20,580 bases of DNA from NCBI RefSeq assembly GCF_910588395.1, contig NZ_CAJUPA010000037.1, positions 1-20,580 on the forward strand. Direction: 5' to 3'. Positions 1-6,304 of the stretch are shown here, piece after piece. The translations under genes were made by a program, and so were the position numbers. A model generated the notes under the pieces. It had not been told where the DNA came from. It saw only the letters and a program-made list of their open reading frames with translations, and made no database searches. The first letter of the stretch is position 1; each line of letters starts with the position of its first letter. This DNA is from an uncultured Faecalibaculum sp. GTDB lineage: Bacteria; Bacillota_I; Bacilli_A; Erysipelotrichales; Erysipelotrichaceae.

Positions 1-77
1 TTGGCTGTGGACCATATCTGAAGCCCAAAGCCTGATAATCATCCCAAGTGAGCAGGCACTCTGTCAAGAGCAGCCAA
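1..77 (-). other. Structured, cloverleaf-like sequence downstream of a leftward promoter
   Basis: Read on the minus strand, this stretch can fold into four contiguous helices. The outer 7-bp stem pairs 71-77 with 1-7. Inside it are a 4-bp hairpin (59-70), a 5-bp stem (53-57 with 30-34) and a 5-bp stem (23-27 with 8-12). The arm lengths 7/4/5/5 and the total of 77 nt resemble a tRNA cloverleaf. However, the loops have the wrong sizes (4, 18 and 10 nt) and there is no TTCRA T-loop, so it is not an ordinary tRNA. It may be a leader RNA, a small RNA cut by the window edge, or chance. A second TTGACA inside it (62-67) gives a competing promoter reading. Confidence 0.3.
38..67 (-). promoter_or_regulatory. 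Possible second, tandem leftward promoter
   Basis: A second perfect TTGACA (62-67, minus strand) is followed 18 nt later by GATGAT (38-43). It lies 57 bp downstream of the first -35. Tandem promoters of this kind are typical of rRNA operons. The -10 is only a 4/6 match, so the call is tentative. Confidence 0.35.
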
Positions 78-95
78 CCGCCTCAGAACTCATAT

Positions 96-124
96 ATCAT
101 AACTCATCCGCAAGAGATTGTCAA
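96..124 (-). promoter_or_regulatory. Strong leftward sigma-A promoter with A-rich upstream element
   Basis: On the minus strand there is a perfect -35 TTGACA (119-124), a 17-nt spacer and a -10 TATGAT (96-101). Immediately upstream, at about 125-150, the minus strand is A-rich like an UP element. Transcription would start near 89 and run out of the window, away from greA. The layout resembles stable-RNA (rRNA or tRNA) promoters of Bacillota. The driven gene is not visible, so this identity is inference. Confidence 0.7.
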
Positions 125-463
125 CGACTTTTTTGAACTTTTTATTCACTCGATTTGCTGACTTGGTTGATAAGTTTAACTGACTCGCGGCTCACTTATA
201 ATACCACAGCCACAGGAGAATGCAACCACTTTTTGTTCTTTTTTGTGTTTTTATCTTTCGCCTTACCAGTAAGTGCAAATCGCGACAGATCGTGCAACTT
301 TCCCGGCTTTCTCCTGAAGCCTCCGATCATTCAATACAGACCTCACACATTCGATACAGGCTCCCGCCAATCATCTGTTACAGCCCCCCTTCTCATACAG
401 CCCCCTTCTCCCCTTTCCCTGTATCAGCCCCGGCCAGGACTGTCCGCAGGCAGTCCTCATCAA
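125..463. other. Intergenic region with no supported gene
   Basis: This gap lies between the leftward promoter and the greA terminator. Short open frames occur on the plus strand, but their composition is low-complexity and Pro/Ser-rich, they match no family I recognise, and one runs into the antisense of greA. A TATAAT at 197-202 on the plus strand lacks a well-spaced -35. Between 334 and 427 a loose motif (ATACAG or TATCAG followed by C-rich sequence) recurs five times at spacings of 17 to 27 nt. Confidence 0.5.
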
Positions 464-488
464 AACAAAAAAGCCGGAAAACCGGCTT
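464..488 (-). terminator. Rho-independent terminator of the mltG-greA operon
   Basis: On the minus strand a GC-rich stem (AAGCCGG / CCGGCTT, 482-488 with 471-477, 4-nt loop) is followed by a run of Ts, 12 nt beyond the greA stop. It closes the leftward housekeeping operon. Confidence 0.9.
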
Positions 489-500
489 CTGTACTGACAA

Positions 501-980
501 CTATTTCAGATCCAGGATCTGTACATCGTAGGGTACGGGAACTTTGTCAATGTGTACCGTATCCCCCGCTTTGTGATCCATGATTGCTTTGGCGACAGGG
601 GATTCATTGGAAATCTTGTTTTCAAAGGGATCTGCTTCAATGGTACCTACAATGGTATAGGTATTGACGGTACCATCCGAGAGGTCTTTGAGTGTAACTT
701 CGGAACCGATGTGAACAACGGCGTTCTTTCTGGTCTGGCTTTCGTCAATGATTTCAGCTTTCTTCAGCAGCGCTTCCAGTTCCCGGATCCGGGCTTCCAC
801 CTGTGCCTGGTGGTCTCTGGCGGCGTCGTAGTCGGCGTTCTCGGACAAGTCACCCTGGGCACGTGCTTCCTGCAGTTCGATGATGACTTCCTGGCGGACG
901 ACGTGGATCAGGTTGTCAAGTTCTCTTTGAAGGTCGTTGTAGCCTTCCTGGGTAACATAAAACTTTTCGTTGCTGGCCAT
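501..980 (-). CDS. greA: Transcription elongation factor GreA
   Basis: GreA enters the secondary channel of RNA polymerase and stimulates cleavage of backtracked transcripts. The protein has 159 residues, the usual length. An N-terminal antiparallel coiled coil (about residues 1-78) carries the tip motif GDLSENADY, with the acidic residues D44 and E47 that correspond to D41 and E44 of E. coli GreA. The C-terminal FKBP-like domain ends near the usual position. The ATG is preceded by AAGGAGG at good spacing. The gene starts 13 nt after the mltG stop, with the ribosome site touching that stop, so the two are co-transcribed. A clear terminator follows. Nothing in the sequence suggests loss of function. 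Confidence 0.97.
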   Translation of the reverse strand: MASNEKFYVTQEGYNDLQRELDNLIHVVRQEVIIELQEARAQGDLSENADYDAARDHQAQVEARIRELEALLKKAEIIDESQTRKNAVVHIGSEVTLKDLSDGTVNTYTIVGTIEADPFENKISNESPVAKAIMDHKAGDTVHIDKVPVPYDVQILDLK

Positions 981-993
981 GATTGATTCCTCC

Positions 994-2085
994 TTATTCT
1001 ATGACTAGACCGAGTTCCTGCATGAGTTTCTCGTGTTCTTCAAAGGTAGCGGCATAGTACACCTTTCCGGGGTTTGACCTGACGTTGTGAATGTCGGCCA
1101 CAAAGAACAGATAGCTGCTGGATTCAGGATTCAGCACAGCTTCAATGGCTTCCCGTCCGGGGTTCAGAATCGGCCCGGGGGGAAGACCTTCGTTCAGATA
1201 TGTATTATACGGCGACTGGATGTCGTATTGTGTTTCACATGCAGTGGGATCGGTGAACTGTTCGTACAGTGCGTAGCAGACTGTGACGCTGGACTGCAGA
1301 CGCATTCCCTGTGCCAGGCGGTTTTCAAACACCCCGGCAATTTTTGCCATATCGGAAGAAGAACCGGATTCGAACTGGACAATGCTGGCCAGTGTCAGAA
1401 TCTCTTCCACGGTTTTGCCGGAGGCTTCGAACCGTGCTTTGTCTTCATTCCACACTTTGGCAAACTGATTCAGGAATGTACGGGTGATGTCGTCAATCGA
1501 ACTGTCCGGAGAGAACTGGTAGGTTTCCGGAAACAGATAGCCTTCCAGTTTGACACGGAGGTCCGGATTGGCCAGTACGTCCGGATTCAGAAAGGGGTAA
1601 TCCCTGGCCAGAGTCTCGATGTACTGCTGATCATTCCAGGCCTGCAGAAACTGCTCCTGGGTATAGGGGAATGTTTCAGCGAGTCTGGCGGCGATTTCCT
1701 TCGCCCACCACCCTTCCGGGATGGTGACGGATACCTGTCCGGCTTTGGCCTGTTCAGGGTCATTGAGCACGGAGAGCACTTTGTCAGCTGACATACCGGA
1801 ATCAAAGCTGTATGTCCCTGCATACCAGGCGGGTTTGCCGGCGACTCTGGTGTACAGATCCAGCACCTTTGCATTTTTGATGATGCCATCTTTCTGCAGG
1901 GACTGAAAAACTGAGTTCAGAGACTGTCCCTCCTGAACAGTGATGTCCTTCTGCACCCCGGTTCCCGGGGGCTGAAGTTCCAGCCAGAACCAGCCAAGAG
2001 CAGCTGCGGCAGCTGCAACAAGGATCAGGACAATGAGCCTGCCCCAGTGTCTGCGTTTTCTGTGTGCAGAGCGCTTAGTCCGCAT
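994..2085 (-). CDS. mltG: Endolytic murein transglycosylase MltG (YceG-like)
   Basis: MltG cuts nascent peptidoglycan strands and is thought to set their length; it acts outside the membrane, anchored by one helix. The protein has about 363 residues: a basic N-terminus, one membrane segment (about 16-36), a LysM-like part, and the YceG catalytic domain with EGYLFPETY (181-189), TLASIVQFES (231-240) and GLPPGPILNPG (300-310). The conserved catalytic glutamate matches E239. The usual SIVEKE has become SIVQFE, so the first acid is Gln. I chose the ATG at 2085, preceded by a GAGGACGAGGAG stretch. A TTG six codons upstream is possible but lacks a ribosome site. It overlaps the DUF1292 gene by 11 nt. 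Confidence 0.94.
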   Translation of the reverse strand: MRTKRSAHRKRRHWGRLIVLILVAAAAAALGWFWLELQPPGTGVQKDITVQEGQSLNSVFQSLQKDGIIKNAKVLDLYTRVAGKPAWYAGTYSFDSGMSADKVLSVLNDPEQAKAGQVSVTIPEGWWAKEIAARLAETFPYTQEQFLQAWNDQQYIETLARDYPFLNPDVLANPDLRVKLEGYLFPETYQFSPDSSIDDITRTFLNQFAKVWNEDKARFEASGKTVEEILTLASIVQFESGSSSDMAKIAGVFENRLAQGMRLQSSVTVCYALYEQFTDPTACETQYDIQSPYNTYLNEGLPPGPILNPGREAIEAVLNPESSSYLFFVADIHNVRSNPGKVYYAATFEEHEKLMQELGLVIE

Positions 2086-2332
2086 TCTCCTCGTCCTCTG
2101 CAAAGGTGTTGATGACTTCCTCTACCATCTCCCACTCTTCATCGCTTTCAATGGGCAGCAGATTGCCTTCTTCGTCATAGCGGGAAGCAAACACCTCGCC
2201 ATCCACAGCACCATCCCGCTGGAAAACCACATACTGGGCTCCCATATCCTGGCTGTCGAAGGTGAACAGAATCGTCATCTTCTGCTCGTTTCCGTTTTCA
2301 TCTGTTACATAAAGACAGTTAGAATCCAACAT
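2075..2332 (-). CDS. DUF1292 family protein (YrzB-like)
   Basis: A small acidic protein of 85 residues of the DUF1292 family, whose biochemical role is unknown. In Firmicutes it commonly lies between ruvX and mltG, as here. The family pattern is visible: an N-terminal beta-rich part with YVTDENGNE and ILFTFDS, then YVVFQRDG and a C-terminal acidic helix (SDEEWEMVEEVINTF). The start ATG has GGAAAGGAA upstream. It is the first gene after the promoter at 2378-2406, and its 3' end overlaps the start of mltG, indicating translational coupling. No membrane segment or signal peptide is present. Confidence 0.88.
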   Translation of the reverse strand: MLDSNCLYVTDENGNEQKMTILFTFDSQDMGAQYVVFQRDGAVDGEVFASRYDEEGNLLPIESDEEWEMVEEVINTFAEDEENAD

Positions 2333-2349
2333 TCAGATCATTCCTTTCC

Positions 2350-2366
2350 GGCTGCAGTCTGCAGCC
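2350..2366 (-). promoter_or_regulatory. Palindrome in the DUF1292 5' leader
   Basis: A perfect 8-bp inverted repeat with a 1-nt centre (GGCTGCAG-T-CTGCAGCC) lies between the predicted transcription start and the ribosome site of the DUF1292 gene. It could be a protein operator or an mRNA hairpin. Function is unknown. Confidence 0.4.
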
Positions 2367-2377
2367 CTGTATGTTTC

Positions 2378-2406
2378 ATTATGGCATACTTGCATCCCGG
2401 GCTCAA
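2378..2406 (-). promoter_or_regulatory. Promoter for DUF1292-mltG-greA
   Basis: On the minus strand TTGAGC (2401-2406), a 17-nt spacer and CATAAT (2378-2383) lie just after the hairpin that ends ruvX. This would start the three-gene operon DUF1292-mltG-greA at about 2371. Confidence 0.6.
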
Positions 2407-2443
2407 TCAGCAGGCGGTGTCTGCGGACAGGTGCCAACGGCAG

Positions 2444-2470
2444 AAAACGGAGGTCAGAAGCCTCCGTTTT
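2444..2470 (-). terminator. Hairpin overlapping the ruvX stop codon
   Basis: A perfect 10-bp stem (AAAACGGAGG / CCTCCGTTTT, 7-nt loop) contains the last codons of ruvX, and the TGA stop lies in the loop (2454-2456). The descending strand ends in four Ts, as in a short bidirectional terminator. A promoter follows at once, so it probably separates two transcription units. Confidence 0.6.
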
Positions 2471-2879
2471 GGCGGTCGAGAAAGCTTTGCAGAATCTGAA
2501 CTGCAGCCATCTGATCGATTACTTTTTTCCGTTTCTTCCGGGAAACATTCCCCTGGATCAGAATCCGTTCCGCACTGACAGTGGTCAGGCGTTCATCCCA
2601 GAGATGGACCGTGATGCCGTGTTCTTCCAGCATCTTCGCGAATTTCTGGGAAATCTGTCCCCGCACACCGATATCGCCGTTCATGTGCTTGGGCAGTCCG
2701 AGAACAACAGTTTTCACCTTTTGCTCCCCGAGGATTTTCAGCACTTCGTTCAGACACTGTTTGTAATTGTCCGCAGGAAAACGCACAGTGGTCAGGGATC
2801 TGGCAATCATGCCCAGGGGGTCACTGATGGCAATGCCGCAGGTCACGCTCCCCAGGTCCAGTCCGATCAGCCGTTCCAC
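2454..2879 (-). CDS. ruvX: Holliday junction resolvase-like nuclease RuvX (YqgF)
   Basis: This is an RNase H-fold nuclease of the RuvX/YqgF family, implicated in Holliday-junction processing and 16S rRNA maturation. The protein has 141 residues, the family length. Visible motifs are the first acidic strand GLDLGSVTCGIAISD (residues 6-20), GLPKHMNGDIG, and WDERLTTVSAERIL near residue 95, followed by the late D of DQMAAV. The start is GTG, preceded by GGAG eight bases upstream inside the end of ireB. The gene begins 2 nt after the ireB stop, so the pair is coupled. The 3' end is folded into a hairpin that may terminate transcription. Confidence 0.94.
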   Translation of the reverse strand: MERLIGLDLGSVTCGIAISDPLGMIARSLTTVRFPADNYKQCLNEVLKILGEQKVKTVVLGLPKHMNGDIGVRGQISQKFAKMLEEHGITVHLWDERLTTVSAERILIQGNVSRKKRKKVIDQMAAVQILQSFLDRQNGGF

Positions 2880-2881
2880 GG

Positions 2882-3133
2882 TTACTTCTCCAGATAGGCG
2901 CGGACCAGTTCCTCGATGATCTCGTACCTCTCGATGCGCTGAATCAGATTCCGCGCATTTTTGTGAGATGAAATGTAAGCCGGATCGTTGCTGATGAGAT
3001 AACCGGCAATCTGGTTGACTGAGTTGTAGCCCCGCTCTTCCAGCGCCTCGCTGACTTCCCGAAGGACCGCCTTGATGTTTTCGCGCCGGATTTCTTCGGT
3101 GGTGAATGTCATTGTTTCAGTGATATCGCGCAT
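2882..3133 (-). CDS. ireB: IreB family regulatory protein (UPF0297)
   Basis: A small protein of 83 residues of the UPF0297/IreB family. In Enterococcus faecalis IreB is phosphorylated by the PASTA kinase IreK on N-terminal threonines and affects cephalosporin resistance. Here the N-terminus MRDITETMTF also carries clustered threonines. The conserved core GYNSVNQIAGYLISNDPAYI and the helical C-terminus are clear. I start it at the ATG at 3133, which has a perfect AGGAGGT seven bases upstream; an in-frame ATG six codons earlier has no ribosome site. It sits in the standard alaS-ireB-ruvX arrangement. The regulatory role here is inferred from family only. Confidence 0.94.
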   Translation of the reverse strand: MRDITETMTFTTEEIRRENIKAVLREVSEALEERGYNSVNQIAGYLISNDPAYISSHKNARNLIQRIERYEIIEELVRAYLEK

Positions 3134-3159
3134 GATGAGACCTCCTGACATATATTTTC

Positions 3160-3188
3160 ATTTTATCGTCTGTTTTCGGGAAAATAAA
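3160..3188 (-). promoter_or_regulatory. Possible promoter upstream of ireB
   Basis: TAAAAT (3160-3165, minus strand) lies 27 nt upstream of the ireB start. The hexamer 17 nt further up is TTTATT, a weak -35. Read-through from alaS is an alternative because no strong terminator separates the genes. Confidence 0.35.
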
Positions 3189-3246
3189 GAGATTTACTGT
3201 TCCCAGGACAGACTCCTGTGCGATGTGCAGTCTCTGACCGCTGATG

Positions 3247-3296
3247 GTATCCGGAACCAGATTCCGGCAGAACACCGGAACCCGGCTGGCGGATAC
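3247..3296 (-). other. Nested, mutually exclusive inverted repeats between alaS and ireB
   Basis: A 7-bp outer stem pairs 3290-3296 with 3247-3253. Inside it, TTCCGG (3262-3267) can pair with CCGGAA at 3251-3256 or with CCGGAA at 3275-3280, but not with both. No T-run follows. It may be a weak terminator or attenuator, or simply reflect the CCGG richness of this genome. Confidence 0.35.
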
Positions 3297-3321
3297 ACAC
3301 CGGTATTTGCAGAACCCTGCT

Positions 3322-5946
3322 TTATCTGACCATCTGACGGATGGCGTCAAAGGCTTCCTGCAGTTTTTCGGCATCCCTGCCGCCGGCCTGGGCAAGATCC
3401 GGTTTGCCGCCGCCTTTGCCTCCCGTGACTTCTGCGGCTTTTTTCACCAGCTGGCCGGCGTTGTTGCCGGCTTTGACTGCTGCCTCTCCGGCACCGGCTG
3501 CAAATACCAGTTTGCCGCCGGCTCTGGCTGCCAGGAAGATGACCATATCCGGATCCTTCTTCTTGAGCATGGCTGCCAGGTTTTTCATTTCCCGGCCATC
3601 CATGTCTTCCACTTCCCGGATCAGAACCGGACGTCCGGCAATGGTTTCCGCCTGCATCAGCCACTGGGCGCTTTTGAGCTGGAAGATCTGGTTTTTCAGA
3701 TCATTCACTTCATTGTTCAGGTCATGGATCTGACCATAGGCCGCAGCGACTTTGTCATCGATTCCCTTCAGGGATTTCTGGCGGGCACTGGCGGCGATGT
3801 TGTTCAGCATTCTGTCTTCTGCAGCAAAATCCTCATAGGCAGCCAGACCGGTTCTGGCAGTGATCCGCCGGGCGTCAGATCCGATGGATTCCTCGCCGAC
3901 AATTTTGAGAACCCCGATTTCACCGGTGTTGTTCACATGGCATCCGGCACAGAACTCCTTGGAGACATCGCCCATGGTGACCACCCGGACCTTGTCCCCG
4001 TACTTTTCGTTGAACAGAGCCGTGGCACCGGATGCTCTGGCTGTCTCGATGTCCATGATTTCCTTGGTAACGGGATAGCGTCCGTCAATATACTCGTTGA
4101 CCAGACGTTCCACCTGAGCCAGCTGCTCCGGCGTTGGCTTTTCAAAATGAGAAAAGTCAAACCGCAGATAATCCGGTCCCACAAAGCTGCCAGCCTGGTG
4201 GATGTGATCTCCCAGAACCTGTTTCAGGGCAGACTGCATCAGGTGCGTGGCGGAGTGGTTGGCTGTGGTTTTCTGCCGGCGGACTTTGTCCACCTGCTGC
4301 ATCAGCGCATCGCCGGTTTCCAGGATCCCGTCCTGAATCTTCACAGTCAGCACATGCTGGCCATTGCGGATTTTCGTCACATCCGTGACAGTTGCCTGCA
4401 TTTCGTCATTGAACAGCCGGCCGGTATCTGCCACCTGACCGCCGCTGGTGGCATAGAAGCAGCACTTGTCCAGAACAGCCTGGCCTTCGTCATCCAGGGA
4501 ATCCACCAGTTTTCCATCCTTGAACAGTCCTACAACTTCAGCCGGGCAGGTCAGCATATCGTAGCCGATGAACTCGCTGGGTGTTTCGAACTTCATCAAA
4601 TCTTCATGCTGGGTGGCGAAGGATTCTTCCGTGTTTCTGGCATTCCTTGCCCGCTCTTTCTGCTGCTGCATGCAGGCATCGAACTCAGCCCGGTCCACAG
4701 CGAGCCCGTTTTCATCGGCGATTTCTGCGGTCAGCTCATAGGGGAAGCCGTAGGTATCGTACAGACGGAAAACGATGTCTCCGGGAAGGCGGCCGGTGCC
4801 CGCGGCTTCCTTCATGGCATCATCCAGCAGGCTCTGTCCGGTTTCCAGCGTTCTCCGGAACGACTGTTCTTCCTTCAGGATCCGGCGCTGTGTCTGCTCG
4901 GTGTGATCCAGCAGATAGGGATAGAAGTCCTCCATGACGGAATTGACCACTGGAACCAGCTTGTAGAGGAACGGCTCGTTCATGCCCAGTTTCAGACCGA
5001 ACCGGGCTGCACGCCGCAGGACACGCCGCAGGACATACCCGCGTCCGGAATTGGAGAAGGAGGCGCCGTCGGCCAGGGCGAAGGTCAGCGTGCGGATGTG
5101 ATCCGCAATGACCCGGTAGGCCATTTTGCTGTCCCCTTCATAGGGAACACCGGTGAGTTCTTCCGCTGCATGAATGATCGGCAGAAAGAGATCGGTGTCA
5201 AAGTTTGTCTCGCCGTTCTGAATCAGAGCCACCAGACGCTCCAGTCCCATGCCGGTATCAATGTTTTTCTGAGGCAGCTCCCGGTATTCCTTCCGGTCCA
5301 GTTCCGGATCGCAGTCAAACTGGGAGAACACCACGTTCCAGACTTCAATGTAGCGGTCATTTTCCAGTTCCTCGAAGAACAGCCGTTCCCCCAGGCCCTC
5401 CGGGTCGTATTCCGGACCCCGGTCAAAGAAAATCTCGCTGTCCGGGCCGCCGGGACCCTTGCCGATTTCCCAGAAGTTTTCATCGGTTTTGAGGATGTGA
5501 GAAGGATCCACACCGCATACCTCGGTCCAGATCCGGTAGGCGTCTTCGTCATCCGTATACACGGATACATACAGTTTTTCCTTGTCAATGCCCATCCAGT
5601 CTTCACTGGTCAGAAACTCCCAGGCAAAGGGAATCGCCTCTTCCTTGAAATAATCGCCGATGGAGAAGTTGCCGAGCATTTCAAAGAATGTGTGATGCCG
5701 GGCAGTCTTGCCGACGTTTTCGATGTCATTGGTCCGGATGCTTTTCTGTGCGTTGGCAATGCGGTTGCTGGCAGGTTTCTCGGATCCGTCAAAGTATTTT
5801 TTCAGGGCAGCCACGCCGGCATTGATCCACAGCAGGGTGGGATCGTTGTCGGGCACCAGCGAAGCGCCTGGTTCAATCATGTGGCCTTTGGATGCGAAAT
5901 AATCCAGGAACATCTGGCGAACCTGATTTCCGGTAAGTTGTTTCAT
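3322..5946 (-). CDS. alaS: Alanine--tRNA ligase
   Basis: AlaRS charges tRNA-Ala in the cytoplasm and hydrolyses mischarged Ser- or Gly-tRNA-Ala. The protein has 874 residues, the normal length. The class II catalytic core is N-terminal, with GHMIEPGASLVPDNDPTLLW and a motif 2 region RHHTFFEMLGNFSIGDYF. The editing domain has zinc ligands HSATH (about 564) and CAGCH (about 665). The glycine-rich C-Ala domain ends the protein (about 849 on). The ATG at 5946 has GGAGG upstream; the open frame continues upstream through the leader, but that part is not AlaRS. Expression is controlled by the alanine T-box in front. The gene contains no TTA, CTA or TCA codons. Confidence 0.98.
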   Translation of the reverse strand: MKQLTGNQVRQMFLDYFASKGHMIEPGASLVPDNDPTLLWINAGVAALKKYFDGSEKPASNRIANAQKSIRTNDIENVGKTARHHTFFEMLGNFSIGDYFKEEAIPFAWEFLTSEDWMGIDKEKLYVSVYTDDEDAYRIWTEVCGVDPSHILKTDENFWEIGKGPGGPDSEIFFDRGPEYDPEGLGERLFFEELENDRYIEVWNVVFSQFDCDPELDRKEYRELPQKNIDTGMGLERLVALIQNGETNFDTDLFLPIIHAAEELTGVPYEGDSKMAYRVIADHIRTLTFALADGASFSNSGRGYVLRRVLRRAARFGLKLGMNEPFLYKLVPVVNSVMEDFYPYLLDHTEQTQRRILKEEQSFRRTLETGQSLLDDAMKEAAGTGRLPGDIVFRLYDTYGFPYELTAEIADENGLAVDRAEFDACMQQQKERARNARNTEESFATQHEDLMKFETPSEFIGYDMLTCPAEVVGLFKDGKLVDSLDDEGQAVLDKCCFYATSGGQVADTGRLFNDEMQATVTDVTKIRNGQHVLTVKIQDGILETGDALMQQVDKVRRQKTTANHSATHLMQSALKQVLGDHIHQAGSFVGPDYLRFDFSHFEKPTPEQLAQVERLVNEYIDGRYPVTKEIMDIETARASGATALFNEKYGDKVRVVTMGDVSKEFCAGCHVNNTGEIGVLKIVGEESIGSDARRITARTGLAAYEDFAAEDRMLNNIAASARQKSLKGIDDKVAAAYGQIHDLNNEVNDLKNQIFQLKSAQWLMQAETIAGRPVLIREVEDMDGREMKNLAAMLKKKDPDMVIFLAARAGGKLVFAAGAGEAAVKAGNNAGQLVKKAAEVTGGKGGGKPDLAQAGGRDAEKLQEAFDAIRQMVR

Positions 5947-6026
5947 AATTTCCTCCATATCTGAAAAAGAGTGTCCGGCAGCATGCTGTGCCGCAAAGGG
6001 CAGATCCGGTAAGATGTCCGCAGGCA

Positions 6027-6240
6027 TAAAAAAAAACGTCCTGTTTCCAGGAACGTCATAAACGCGGTACCATCCCGGTTCATTCCGGCTTTTTGCAGGA
6101 ATGCACTCGAATGCCCATAACGCAGGCAGCGGACAGCTCCCAAGCAGCCTTCCGGAACCGGATTCCGGAGCTTTCACCAGCCGCTCCGTCTCTGCAGACA
6201 CCTTTGTTCCGTACTCCTCTTTTTCATCGCTGTACACAGG
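6027..6240 (-). promoter_or_regulatory. T-box riboswitch (alanine) in front of alaS
   Basis: The minus-strand leader carries the conserved T-box sequence TGGTACCGCG (6063-6072). It is followed directly by a terminator stem (6035-6056) and a run of nine Ts. Upstream are Stem I hallmarks: a GATGAAAAAGAGGAGTA stretch, CAGAGA, and the terminal-loop segment GGTGAAA (about 6175). Two adjacent alanine codons, GCTGCC (6125-6130), sit where the specifier is expected, 3' of the helix formed by CGGAACA and TGTCCG. Uncharged tRNA-Ala would pair its ACCA end with TGGT and prevent termination, raising alaS expression. Mechanism is known for the family; the specifier placement is my inference. Confidence 0.93.
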
Positions 6241-6241
6241 G

Positions 6242-6270
6242 ATGGTAACACGATGGCGGTCTCTTCGCAA
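6242..6270 (-). promoter_or_regulatory. Candidate promoter of the alaS T-box leader
   Basis: TTGCGA (6265-6270), a 17-nt spacer and TACCAT (6242-6247) on the minus strand would start transcription at about 6235, right at the beginning of Stem I. It lies in the gap between the recD2 stop and the leader. Each hexamer matches consensus 4/6. Confidence 0.5.
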
Positions 6271-6304
6271 GCCGGTGCAGAGCAGCCGCTGCAGCGGCAG
6301 GACA

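Noticed and set aside
1..77. A tRNA gene at the left edge
   Set aside because: The helix lengths fit, but there is no TTCRA T-loop, no usable anticodon loop and no standard D-loop.
155..583. Two overlapping plus-strand open frames (155-583 and 220-531) in the left intergenic region
   Set aside because: Low-complexity Pro/Ser-rich translation with no recognised domain. The longer one crosses the greA terminator and enters antisense to greA. The TATAAT at 197 lacks a spaced -35.
3244..5964. A 906-codon open frame on the plus strand opposite alaS
   Set aside because: It is exactly codon-aligned with alaS and open only because alaS avoids TTA, CTA and TCA. The translation shows no family motif and there is no ribosome site.
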